Assembly (NCBI GenBank): GCA_024645155.1
Contig: JAHEGF010000006.1
Coordinates: forward strand, 1 to 29,823
Direction of reading: 5' to 3'
Origin: Phyllobacteriaceae bacterium
Lineage (GTDB): Bacteria; Pseudomonadota; Alphaproteobacteria; Rhizobiales; Rhizobiaceae
Length of the DNA: 29,823 nt
Made by a program: the position numbers and the translations under genes. This document shows, in pieces, positions 16,290 to 23,860 of this stretch. The notes beneath the pieces are model-generated. The model saw only the letters and a program-made list of their open reading frames with translations, did not search any database and was not told the origin of the DNA. The first letter of the stretch is position 1, and every line of letters starts with the position of its first letter.

Positions 16290-16373
16290 ATGCTATTGGC
16301 TCCCAACGGCGCGGTAAACCCGGATGAAACAAATATGTCGCGGTATTCTGGTAGGGCTCCATCAAAACGATGA
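16290..16373 (+). CDS. Possible 27-codon leader ORF overlapping the phoR start
   Basis: An open frame from ATG 16290 ends with TGA 16371-16373, which overlaps the phoR ATG (16370-16372) in an ATGA arrangement. An internal in-frame ATG at 16334 has GGATGA about 9 nt upstream, giving a 13-residue alternative. phoR itself has a poor ribosome site, so translation might be coupled through this ORF. The peptide resembles nothing I know. It could equally be chance. Confidence 0.2.
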   Translation: MLLAPNGAVNPDETNMSRYSGRAPSKR

Positions 16374-17449
16374 CCGATTTTCAATTCCACATGCAAAACC
16401 GAATTGATGAACTTAAAGCTTCTCTTGAGAATCTCAGCGCCATTCGGCTTGCCATGGCATTGCCGGACCCCGTAATTGTTTTTTCCGGACAGTTTGAGGC
16501 AGTCTTTCAAAACAAACCAGCTGTTGAAGCATTTGGCTCCGTTCAGGTTGGACGTGATATCAGGATAACGTTCAGATCTCCGGAGATGGTCAATTTGCTT
16601 GATAGTGTAGTCTCGGATGGAACGAAAATCTCGACAAACCTGATAGAGCGGGTGCCCTTGGAACGTTTTTTCTGGGTTACAGCAACGCCGATCGATGAGC
16701 GAGTCGGGTTGTTCGTCCTCCTGTTTAGGGATCAGACTGAAGCGCATCGGATAGATCGAATGCGTTCGGATTTCATCGCGAATGCAAGCCACGAGTTGCG
16801 CACTCCGCTGGCATCAATTTCGGGATTTATCGAGACCCTTCGCGGCCCCGCACGAAATGATCCGCGGTCTCAACATCAGTTTCTCGACATCATGCAGGAG
16901 CAAACTGGCAGGATGTCGCGGTTGGTAGCCGATTTGCTGGCGCTGTCACGGGTCGAGATGAAAAAAGACATCAGCCCCGATGCGCAAGTAGAGTTGGGTG
17001 CCATATTGGATATCGTGGTTGAATCGCTTTCAAAATTGGCAGGGAATTTGAATGTCGACATCACCAAGCTGTACCGAGATGCGAAATATTTTGTTGCTGG
17101 AGATCGTGATGAACTCGTTCAAGTATTTCAAAACCTGATCGAAAACGCACTTAATTATGGAAGCTCGGGAAAAAGGGTGGAAGTGGGTATTACGGGCTCT
17201 GGCGGGCGCCACAAAACGGCAATCGAAGTCTGGGTACAGGATTACGGCCCGGGAATTGCCAAAGAACACCTTCCGCGAATAACGGAGCGTTTCTATCGAG
17301 CGAATACGGAAAAGGAGCACAAGGGCACCGGACTTGGCTTGTCAATCGTCAAGCACATCTTGGCGAGACATCATGCAGCAATGGTTGTGGATTCGGAAAG
17401 TGGAAAGGGTGCGCGCTTCACAGTGACATTTCCATCGAAGCCGGTGTGA
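16370..17449 (+). CDS. phoR: PhoR-like sensor histidine kinase lacking membrane segments
   Basis: A 359-residue histidine kinase. A PAS-like region (about 28-122, LPDPVIVFSGQFEAVFQNKP) is followed by the HisKA domain with phospho-accepting His141 in FIANASHELRTPLASISGF, and a HATPase_c domain with the N box NLIENALNYGS (about 258-268), DYGPGI and GTGLGLSIVKHIL. The PhoR assignment rests on this sequence type and on the following phoU gene and adjacent ppk2. PhoR proteins normally begin with one or two membrane helices; here the reading frame starts directly at the linker before PAS, and an in-frame TAG lies five codons upstream (about 16352), so no anchor is encoded. The partner phoB is not in the window. 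The kinase core looks intact. Confidence 0.85.
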   Translation: MTDFQFHMQNRIDELKASLENLSAIRLAMALPDPVIVFSGQFEAVFQNKPAVEAFGSVQVGRDIRITFRSPEMVNLLDSVVSDGTKISTNLIERVPLERFFWVTATPIDERVGLFVLLFRDQTEAHRIDRMRSDFIANASHELRTPLASISGFIETLRGPARNDPRSQHQFLDIMQEQTGRMSRLVADLLALSRVEMKKDISPDAQVELGAILDIVVESLSKLAGNLNVDITKLYRDAKYFVAGDRDELVQVFQNLIENALNYGSSGKRVEVGITGSGGRHKTAIEVWVQDYGPGIAKEHLPRITERFYRANTEKEHKGTGLGLSIVKHILARHHAAMVVDSESGKGARFTVTFPSKPV

Positions 17450-17479
17450 ACATTGTCCGATGCGATGCATGGCACAATC

Positions 17480-17497
17480 GTGACATGAAACTGTCAT
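17480..17497 (+). promoter_or_regulatory. Candidate Pho box upstream of phoU
   Basis: GTGACAT-GAAA-CTGTCAT forms two 7-bp direct half-sites at 11-bp spacing. The second matches the PhoB consensus half CTGTCAT exactly, the first at 5 of 7 bases. A T/A-rich block TATTTAT (17504-17510) lies where the -10 box of a PhoB-dependent promoter is expected. The phoU start is 60 bp downstream. Confidence 0.55.
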
Positions 17498-17556
17498 GCA
17501 ACATATTTATGCATCGATTTTTGATCCGCGCCAATTAATACGGGAAAACCTCGAAA

Positions 17557-18279
17557 GTGAACAAAATGCAGGTCGAACATACCGTTAGTGATTATGATGA
17601 GGACTTGCGCTTTCTGACGCAAAAAATATCGGCAATGGGTGGGCAGGCGGAAAGGATGGTTGAGCGCGCCATTGATGCTCTTATCCGTTCCGATCATAAA
17701 CTGGCCGAGACCGTTGTTGCAGATGATATTGTTCTTGATAACGGCCAAAGAGATATTGATGAGAAAGCGGTCCTCGTCATCGTCAAGCGGCAACCGATGG
17801 CACAGGATCTTCGCGAAATAATTGGCGCAATCCGAATTTCAGCCGATCTCGAGCGCATAGGCGACCTTGGAAAAAATATTGCAAAAAGAGTATCTGTAGT
17901 GACCGAGTATCGTCAGCCCGTGTCGTTCTATCGTGGACTGCAAGCTTTGACGGATTTGGCACTCACGCAGCTAAAATTTGTGCTGGATGCCTATTCTACT
18001 CGCTCGATCAGTCAGATCGAGGTCGTCCGGGACCGCGACGACCAGACTGACGCCAAATATACGTCACTGTTTCGAGAACTGCTTACTTATATGATGGAAG
18101 ATCCGCGCAATATAACACCGTGCACCCATCTGCTGTTTTGTGCGAAAAATCTGGAGCGAATCGGTGATCACGCAACCAACATCGCCGAAACGGTCTATTA
18201 CATTTCAACAGGCGAACAAATGCCGATTGAACGACCGAAAGACGACACAAGCCACGAAGTGACAATCACGAAGGGGTAG
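17557..18279 (+). CDS. phoU: Phosphate signalling protein PhoU
   Basis: A 240-residue protein with two PhoU three-helix repeats. Each keeps its metal-cluster signature: DLERIGDLGKNIAKR (about 97-111) and NLERIGDHATNIAE (about 201-214). PhoU links the Pst phosphate transporter to PhoR and represses the pho regulon when phosphate is plentiful. The start is GTG 17557 with GGGAAAA about 7-11 nt upstream; ATG 17566 is a possible alternative. It follows phoR by 107 bp and has its own Pho-box-like site. pstB, which normally precedes phoU, is missing. It converges with gcrA, with 27 bp between stops. Confidence 0.95.
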   Translation: MNKMQVEHTVSDYDEDLRFLTQKISAMGGQAERMVERAIDALIRSDHKLAETVVADDIVLDNGQRDIDEKAVLVIVKRQPMAQDLREIIGAIRISADLERIGDLGKNIAKRVSVVTEYRQPVSFYRGLQALTDLALTQLKFVLDAYSTRSISQIEVVRDRDDQTDAKYTSLFRELLTYMMEDPRNITPCTHLLFCAKNLERIGDHATNIAETVYYISTGEQMPIERPKDDTSHEVTITKG

Positions 18280-18306
18280 TTGGCACGTATTCGCCGGGGA
18301 TTATTC

Positions 18307-18825
18307 TCAGCGCGAACGGCGGCGCTCAGATGCTGGCTGAAATGCCAACCGGGCATGAAATGTACAATATGGGCCCGTTTCTGCCGGGTCATTGCCGCAA
18401 AAGTGAAAATCCTCCGACAACGGATCGCCAATGGGCCATTTGCAGGTTTGTTCGGTCAGTTCAATGAGTTTTAACCGCCGCGAGATTGGTACCACGACAT
18501 CAATTGCCGGCTTTGCCTCAAACTCGGCGATGGCATCGGTAGCAAACTGCTGCTGAAGGGCGGTTGCTCCAACACTGGTTGGCATGCCACGCGAAAAATT
18601 GCCGGCGCGGGAATGTGATTTACTGGAGCTTGTGACCTTGCTGGTTTTCTTGGCGCGGGACGAAGACGACGTTGCACGTCCCCGGCTGGAAAGCTTGAGC
18701 CGATGGACCTTTCCGATTACTGCGTTGCGTGTAACACCTCCAAGTTTTGCAGCAATCTGGCTTGCGCTCAGTCCTTCTGCCCAAAGGTTTTTCAGAAGGT
18801 CTACACGTTCATCTGTCCAGCTCAT
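18307..18825 (-). CDS. gcrA: Cell cycle regulator GcrA
   Basis: A 172-residue GcrA, the alphaproteobacterial sigma-70 cofactor that activates promoters carrying methylated GANTC sites. The N-terminal DNA-binding domain begins MSWTDERVDLLKNLWAEG and includes ASQIAAKLGGVTRNAVIGKV (about 20-39). A Ser/Lys/Arg-rich linker spans about 46-80. The C-terminal sigma-binding part has the conserved CKWPIGDP and the cysteines of FHFCGNDP and YCTFHARL. ATG 18825 is chosen because the family always starts M-S/A-W-T/S and AGGA stands 8 nt upstream; 24 in-frame codons further upstream are not part of the family. Its upstream region is rich in GANTC sites. Confidence 0.96.
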   Translation of the reverse strand: MSWTDERVDLLKNLWAEGLSASQIAAKLGGVTRNAVIGKVHRLKLSSRGRATSSSSRAKKTSKVTSSSKSHSRAGNFSRGMPTSVGATALQQQFATDAIAEFEAKPAIDVVVPISRRLKLIELTEQTCKWPIGDPLSEDFHFCGNDPAETGPYCTFHARLAFQPASERRRSR

Positions 18826-19131
18826 AGGTATTTTCCTCGTCAGCCGCGCATTATTGGACTCCTTCCCCGCTCCGGAAAAATCCGGAAGACACCACATCTA
18901 TTGGGAGTGACGGCCCGCTGCACGATATGTAGATATTTCGTTCGATTGACACCCTATATGATCCGTTGACTCTGTGACAAGAGTCCCAAGCTTTGGCGGA
19001 ATCACAAAATTCAGTTTTCCCCAGTTGAAGTGCTTGAAGGAGCTTTTTTACGGGTATCCGGTCATTCAATTGATTCCGCCCGGGTCAATTTCATTGATTT
19101 CCACAGACGAAACGGATAGATCAAACCAGAT

Positions 19132-19164
19132 ATGCAGATTGCCGCCGCGAGGCGGCTTTTTTGA
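19132..19164 (+). CDS. Possible 10-codon arginine-containing leader peptide before argD
   Basis: ATG 19132 to TGA 19162-19164 encodes MQIAAARRLF. The two adjacent arginine codons (AGG CGG) fall in the descending arm of the terminator hairpin. An arginine leader peptide ahead of an arginine biosynthetic operon would suit attenuation, but there is no Shine-Dalgarno and only two arginines, so this may be chance. Confidence 0.15.
   Translation: MQIAAARRLF
19141..19162 (+). terminator. Strong intrinsic terminator ahead of argD
   Basis: GCCGCC (19141-19146), a 4-nt GCGA loop, GGCGGC (19151-19156) and six T residues (19157-19162) form a textbook rho-independent terminator reading rightward, 67 bp before the argD start. 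No annotated gene lies upstream on this strand, so it must end either a leader of argD (an attenuator) or a small RNA transcribed from the gcrA-argD gap. Confidence 0.85.
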
Positions 19165-19228
19165 TTGTTGTTCCAGGAGCATTTTGAACCAACCGGACAA
19201 TGGTTCAGATATCCAATGGTGGTATTCA

Positions 19229-20419
19229 ATGACATCTTCACCGCTCTATGACACCTATATCCGCGCAGACCTGGCCTTTGAGAAGGGTGAAGGATCCTGG
19301 TTGACGATGGCGAATGGTGACCGGTATCTCGATTTTGCTGCTGGTATCGCCGTAAACTCACTCGGTCATGCGCATCCCCACCTGGTTGCTGCTCTGACTG
19401 ACCAAGCATCAAGACTTTGGCATGTTTCCAACATTTACGAGATACCCGGCCAGCGGAAGCTTGCAGACAGGCTTTGCCAAAGGACATTCGCCGACAAAGT
19501 GTTCTTCACTAATTCCGGTGCCGAAGCGATGGAATGCGCCATCAAGACCGCGAGGCGCTATCATTATGCAAAGGGCGCACCGGAGAAATATCGGATAATT
19601 ACTTTCGAAGGGGCATTTCATGGCCGTACGCTGGCAACGATCGCTGCCGGCGGCCAGGCTAAGTATCTCGAGGGATTTGGACCGAAATCCGAAGGCTTCG
19701 ACCAGGTTCCCTTTGCAGATGTTGAAGCACTCGAGAATATGGTTTCGAATGAAACTGCAGCGGTGTTGATCGAGCCGATTCAAGGGGAAGGCGGAGTCCG
19801 GATGGTGTCGCATCAATGTATGCGCGATATCCGCAGCGTTTGTGACGAACACGGACTTTTGCTGATCCTCGATGAAATACAATGCGGAGTAGGCCGCACC
19901 GGCAAGCTTTTTGCCCACGAATGGGCAGGAATAGTTCCCGACCTGATGGCAATCGCGAAGGGTATCGGTGGCGGGTTTCCGATTGGAGCCTGCCTTGCCA
20001 CGCAAGATGCCGCTCAAGGTATGATCGCTGGTACACATGGTACGACATATGGCGGTAATCCATTGGCAATGGCTGTGGGCAATGCCGTGCTTGATATAGT
20101 TTTGGAGGATGGCTTTCTCGATACGGTAATCAAAAAATCGCTTTTGTTGAAGCAGGGGCTTGCACAGATTGTGGATGCTTACCCGCAACTCGTTGAAGCT
20201 TTTCGCGGAGAAGGACTGTTACTGGGACTAAAGTGTGTTGCGCCAAATACCACCATAGTTTCGTCTCTGAGAGATGAAGGTTTGCTGACGGTCGGTGCGG
20301 GGGATAACGTTGTCCGCATACTGCCGCCGCTCACCGTGTCCGAGAATGACATTCGCATTGCGTTGGACAAAATGAATGCGGCATTGGCAAAGCTGTCCAA
20401 CAGCGGTCAGACACACTGA
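19229..20419 (+). CDS. argD: Acetylornithine aminotransferase
   Basis: A 396-residue class III PLP aminotransferase that converts N-acetylglutamate semialdehyde to N-acetylornithine in arginine synthesis (and often serves lysine synthesis). PLP residues are visible: FTNSGAEA (about 93-100) for phosphate binding, Asp215 in LDEIQCGVGRTG, and the Schiff-base Lys244 in AIAKGIGGGFPIGA. ATG 19229 is preferred because the family consensus (PLYDTYIRADLAFEKGEGSW) begins right after it; the open frame upstream runs across the terminator and lacks similarity. The ribosome site is weak (GGTGG). argF follows after 15 bp, forming an arginine operon. Confidence 0.96.
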   Translation: MTSSPLYDTYIRADLAFEKGEGSWLTMANGDRYLDFAAGIAVNSLGHAHPHLVAALTDQASRLWHVSNIYEIPGQRKLADRLCQRTFADKVFFTNSGAEAMECAIKTARRYHYAKGAPEKYRIITFEGAFHGRTLATIAAGGQAKYLEGFGPKSEGFDQVPFADVEALENMVSNETAAVLIEPIQGEGGVRMVSHQCMRDIRSVCDEHGLLLILDEIQCGVGRTGKLFAHEWAGIVPDLMAIAKGIGGGFPIGACLATQDAAQGMIAGTHGTTYGGNPLAMAVGNAVLDIVLEDGFLDTVIKKSLLLKQGLAQIVDAYPQLVEAFRGEGLLLGLKCVAPNTTIVSSLRDEGLLTVGAGDNVVRILPPLTVSENDIRIALDKMNAALAKLSNSGQTH

Positions 20420-20434
20420 GAAGGGCTGGAACAA

Positions 20435-21355
20435 TTGAAAAACCGGGGCCGCCATTTCACGGACTTGTCAGATATTTCGGGCGCAGTGTTGCGGGATATC
20501 CTGACCGATGCTGCGCTCCGCAAGGAGCGCACAAAAAAGGGGATCACCGACAAGACATATAGCGGAAAAATCCTGGCCATGATTTTTGACAAACCGTCTA
20601 CCCGGACACGGGTCTCGTTTGACGTCGCGATGCGCCAGCTTGGTGGTGAAACGATAATGCTGACCGGAAGCGAAATGCAGCTTGGCAGCGGCGAAACAAT
20701 TGCCGACACCGCACGTGTATTGTCACGCTATGTCGACATAATCATGATCAGAACGACATCTCACGAACGCATGTCCGAACTTGCAGAATATGCGACGGTA
20801 CCGGTCGTAAACGGTTTGACCGACGACACCCACCCCTGCCAGATTATGGCCGACATTTTAACGTTTGAAGAACATCGCGGCCCTATTCGGGAAAAGATGT
20901 TTGCCTGGACGGGTGATGGCAACAATGTGCTGCATTCATTGATCGAAGCGTCGGCACTATTTGATTTCCGCCTCAACATAGCTGTTCCCGTAGGCAGTGA
21001 ACCGGATATGAAATATGTCGACTGGTCTACCGCCAACGGTGGCCGGATCACATTGACGCATTCGCCTGAAGACGCTGTTCGTAATGCCGATTGCGTCGTT
21101 ACCGACACCTGGGTTTCGATGGGGCAGGAACATCGTGCGCGCGGTCGCGAAGTTTTTACCCGGTACCAGGTTAATCCGGCGTTGATGAGCAACGCCAAGC
21201 CGGATGCATTGTTCATGCATTGCCTGCCGGCCCACCGTGGCGAAGAAGTAACCGAGGACGTGATCGACGGGCCGCAGTCTGTCGTATTTGACGAAGCCGA
21301 AAACCGGTTGCATGCCCAAAAAGCCGTTCTGGCCTGGTGCCTTCAGGGAAACTGA
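20435..21355 (+). CDS. argF: Ornithine carbamoyltransferase
   Basis: A 306-residue enzyme that forms citrulline from ornithine and carbamoyl phosphate. Signature motifs are the carbamoyl-phosphate loop STRTR (55-59), HPCQ (133-136), the ornithine-binding DTWVSMGQ (224-231) and HCLPAHRGEEV (from 262). The start codon is TTG 20435, with AAGGGCTGGA just upstream, and agrees with the family's N-terminus (HFTDLSDIS). It sits 15 bp behind argD and 4 bp ahead of hslO, so the three genes are one unit. Confidence 0.96.
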   Translation: MKNRGRHFTDLSDISGAVLRDILTDAALRKERTKKGITDKTYSGKILAMIFDKPSTRTRVSFDVAMRQLGGETIMLTGSEMQLGSGETIADTARVLSRYVDIIMIRTTSHERMSELAEYATVPVVNGLTDDTHPCQIMADILTFEEHRGPIREKMFAWTGDGNNVLHSLIEASALFDFRLNIAVPVGSEPDMKYVDWSTANGGRITLTHSPEDAVRNADCVVTDTWVSMGQEHRARGREVFTRYQVNPALMSNAKPDALFMHCLPAHRGEEVTEDVIDGPQSVVFDEAENRLHAQKAVLAWCLQGN

Positions 21356-21359
21356 TCAG

Positions 21360-22373
21360 ATGGCAGCTGACAGGGAAATGGGCCTTACCGATGGCCAGTC
21401 CGGTGATGATGTAGTGCTCCCATTTCAGGTTGAGGGTCTCGATGTCAGGGGTCGTGTCATCCGGCTTGGCTCGATGCTTGACGATATGCTTGACCGGCAC
21501 AACTATCCCGAGCCGGTCGCAAAACTGCTGGCCGAGGCGGTCACACTCACCGTACTACTTGGCAGTTCGCTGAAGTTCGAAGGCAAACTTATCTTGCAGA
21601 CACAATCCGACGGGCCCGTGAATATGCTGGTTGCAGATTTCAGCACACCTGGATCAGTGAGGGGTTATGCGCGGTATGACGAAGAGAAACTGGCGCGGGC
21701 GACTAAAAACAGCCTGACCGAGCCTGGCCAGCTTATCGGTTCCGGCGTCTTGGCACTAACGATCGACCAGGGCCCGGATACCCAGCGTTATCAGGGGATA
21801 GTCAGACTCGACGGAAAAAACCTGGAGGAAGCCGCGACGGTTTATTTTCAGCAGTCAGAGCAATTGCCGAGCGAAGTCAGGCTTGCCGTTGCAAAACAGA
21901 TTATTCCATCGCCGCATGGCGCTGTTGAAAAGTGGAGAGCGGGCGGACTATTGGCTCAGTACCTGCCTAAGTCTACGGAACCCTTGCCTGTCATCGACTT
22001 TCCCAGCGGCAAACCGGAAGTCGACGCCGATAGCGTGGAGTTGACCAACGACGCCTGGAAAGAGTTGGTGGCGCTGGTTGCGACAATTGAAGCATCGGAG
22101 TTGATTGATCCTGAATTGACAAATGAAACACTACTTTATCGGTTGTTTCACGAGCATGGTGTCCGGGTCTTTGAAGGCAAGCGGGTCCGCGATGATTGCT
22201 CCTGTTCCCGCGAGAAAATTCACCGCATACTAAGTACCTTCTCGCCCGACGAGATTTCCGATAGCATCGAAAATGATGTAATCAGGGTCGATTGCGAATT
22301 CTGTTCCGCATCCTATGAATTTGAGCCGTCTGGCTTTCTGGTAAAAGGTCGTAAAACCGGTAAAAGCCTGTGA
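21360..22373 (+). CDS. hslO: Redox-regulated chaperone Hsp33
   Basis: A 337-residue Hsp33, a cytoplasmic holdase switched on by oxidation. The N-terminal domain contains the expected ALL-type core (KLLAEAVTLTVLLGSSLKFE). The C-terminal zinc switch has all four cysteines: Cys280 and Cys282 in DDCSCS, and Cys312 and Cys315 in DCEFC. ATG 21360 stands 4 bp after the argF stop with GGGAAA upstream; a longer in-frame start at 21288 lies inside argF and is unlikely. The argD-argF-hslO order is common in rhizobia as I recall it. Confidence 0.95.
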   Translation: MAADREMGLTDGQSGDDVVLPFQVEGLDVRGRVIRLGSMLDDMLDRHNYPEPVAKLLAEAVTLTVLLGSSLKFEGKLILQTQSDGPVNMLVADFSTPGSVRGYARYDEEKLARATKNSLTEPGQLIGSGVLALTIDQGPDTQRYQGIVRLDGKNLEEAATVYFQQSEQLPSEVRLAVAKQIIPSPHGAVEKWRAGGLLAQYLPKSTEPLPVIDFPSGKPEVDADSVELTNDAWKELVALVATIEASELIDPELTNETLLYRLFHEHGVRVFEGKRVRDDCSCSREKIHRILSTFSPDEISDSIENDVIRVDCEFCSASYEFEPSGFLVKGRKTGKSL

Positions 22374-22376
22374 AAT

Positions 22377-22403
22377 ATTACAAATCCCTAACTTGTTTGT
22401 AAT
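22377..22403. promoter_or_regulatory. Perfect inverted repeat, candidate repressor operator of the RND operon
   Basis: ATTACAAA (22377-22384) and TTTGTAAT (22396-22403) are perfect 8-bp inverted arms separated by 11 bp, 49 bp before the adaptor gene start and right behind the hslO stop. The TTACAAA...GTAA form recalls TetR-family operators of RND pumps (TtgR/AcrR type). No regulator gene is adjacent. Confidence 0.55.
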
Positions 22404-22452
22404 CGTGGCTAACTTAGATGGACGTATATGCTGACGGTGCCGGAGTGCATAA

Positions 22453-23856
22453 ATGCTGAAGTCCTATGACTCAGAGAAGGAACAGATAACGCCGGTTCCA
22501 CGCGACGTTGACGCTACCCTTTTAGTCAGCGCAGCTAAAGCGCTGGTTCAGCTTTTGTTAATGGTGGCAATTGTTGCATGCTCGGTGATGGGCATGAATT
22601 GGCTATTGGCTAGCAAGCCTGAAAAACCGTCCCGACCGCCGTTTCAGACGGTTTATCCTGTCGAAACAGTTACGGTATCGACCGGCAACTACACTCCAAA
22701 AGTGACCATTTACGGCCAAGTAATTTCGGAACGCTCGATTGACTTGCGAGCGCTCGTCAGTGGTGAAATCGTGTGGGCAAATGAAGCACTCCAGGCTGGA
22801 GCTAAAATCGAAGCCGGTGACCCGCTCGTCAAGATCGACAAATTTGATTATGAGGGAGCATTGTCGGAAGCTAACGCCAATCTGGCTCAAACCGACGCAG
22901 TAATTCTCGAGATCAAAGCCCGGCTCGAAGCGGAACGAAGTCAGTTGGCAGCTGCAAACCAGCAGCTCGAACTTGCGCAACGTGACCTCGACCGGGCTAA
23001 CCAGTTGCTTGGCAGCGGTTCTATGACCGCAAAACAGGTCGAGGAACGGGAACTGGGCCTGTCCGTGCGTCAGCAGGCAGTTTCACAACGGGAGAGCAAC
23101 ATCAGCATTGAAACAGCGCGGCTTGGCCAGCAGGAAGCAGCACGTGCACGATTGCAGTGGAAGGTTTCGCAGGCGCAAAAAAGCGTGGCCGACACGGAAA
23201 TGAAGGCACCGTTCACTGGTGTTGTACGTGCATCAACAGCAGAAGTGGGCAAGTTTGCTGGACCTAATGACATTATCGTCTCAATGTACAGTTTGGATCA
23301 GTTGGCAGCGCGCTTCACGTTGACCGATGCGCAATTCGGCCGGATATCGACAGACAGCAGCCCCTTGATAGGTCGCAGCATCGAGGCATATTGGTCAGTT
23401 GGAGAAACAGAATACCGTATCGATGGAACTGTAACCCGAATAGGCGCAGACATCGTATCGGAGCGTGGCGGTGTTGAAATCATCGCCAGCCTGAATTCCG
23501 CTGATATACCTGCGCAAATCAGACCCGGAGCATTTCTTGAAGTTCGTCTTGCCGACCGCGTTTATAAAAATGCGGTGCGAATACCGGAGGATTCGATCTA
23601 CGATTCTGACACAATCTACCTTGTGAAGGACGACAAGCTGTCATCTCGCAAGATTACCGTGCTAGCATATGACGATGGAATGGCGATAATCGCGGGTCCG
23701 GTAGGTAATGGCGATGTTGTGCTGGCTACCAGATTGTCGGTTGTCAGCGATGGTTTGCCGGTCAAGCCATCTGCCAACGAATTGGGTATTGGCGCGGGGG
23801 CGGGTGTTGACCAGACATCGGCCATCAACCCTCCGGCATTGACGAGATCGGACTAA
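22453..23856 (+). CDS. RND efflux periplasmic adaptor (membrane fusion) subunit
   Basis: A 467-residue HlyD/AcrA-type adaptor. A short cytoplasmic tail is followed by one membrane anchor (about 30-52), with no lipoprotein Cys. The beta-barrel/lipoyl half-motif is VSGEIVWANEALQAGAKIEAGD (near 105-125). A long helical hairpin of alternating Ala, Gln, Glu and Leu spans about 137-245. The second lipoyl half is MKAPFTGVVRASTAEVGKFA. It would bridge the inner-membrane pump encoded 4 bp downstream and an outer-membrane TolC-type channel, which is not in this window. GGAG precedes ATG 22453. The substrate is unknown. Confidence 0.92.
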   Translation: MLKSYDSEKEQITPVPRDVDATLLVSAAKALVQLLLMVAIVACSVMGMNWLLASKPEKPSRPPFQTVYPVETVTVSTGNYTPKVTIYGQVISERSIDLRALVSGEIVWANEALQAGAKIEAGDPLVKIDKFDYEGALSEANANLAQTDAVILEIKARLEAERSQLAAANQQLELAQRDLDRANQLLGSGSMTAKQVEERELGLSVRQQAVSQRESNISIETARLGQQEAARARLQWKVSQAQKSVADTEMKAPFTGVVRASTAEVGKFAGPNDIIVSMYSLDQLAARFTLTDAQFGRISTDSSPLIGRSIEAYWSVGETEYRIDGTVTRIGADIVSERGGVEIIASLNSADIPAQIRPGAFLEVRLADRVYKNAVRIPEDSIYDSDTIYLVKDDKLSSRKITVLAYDDGMAIIAGPVGNGDVVLATRLSVVSDGLPVKPSANELGIGAGAGVDQTSAINPPALTRSD

Positions 23857-23860
23857 CGCG

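Larger units (their letters stand above)
18826..19228. promoter_or_regulatory. gcrA-argD intergenic region with GANTC cluster
   Basis: A 403-bp divergent intergenic stretch. GANTC sites stand at 18857-18861, 18968-18972, 18981-18985, 18999-19003 and 19072-19076; about one would be expected in this length by chance. A gcrA promoter may be read on the minus strand as CTTGTC-N17-TATAGG, upstream of the gcrA start. The gcrA untranslated leader can form a perfect 6-bp hairpin TCCGGA-4-TCCGGA (18871-18886). Towards argD there is an intrinsic terminator, listed separately. The argD frame is open through much of the region, but its codons there do not resemble the aminotransferase family. Confidence 0.6.

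Noticed and set aside
18826..18897. 24-codon N-terminal extension of GcrA
   Set aside because: GcrA proteins start at the M-S-W-T motif, which has its own AGGA site.
18974..19228. In-frame extension of argD by 85 codons
   Set aside because: It crosses the strong terminator, has no similarity to acetylornithine aminotransferases, and the family consensus starts at 19229.
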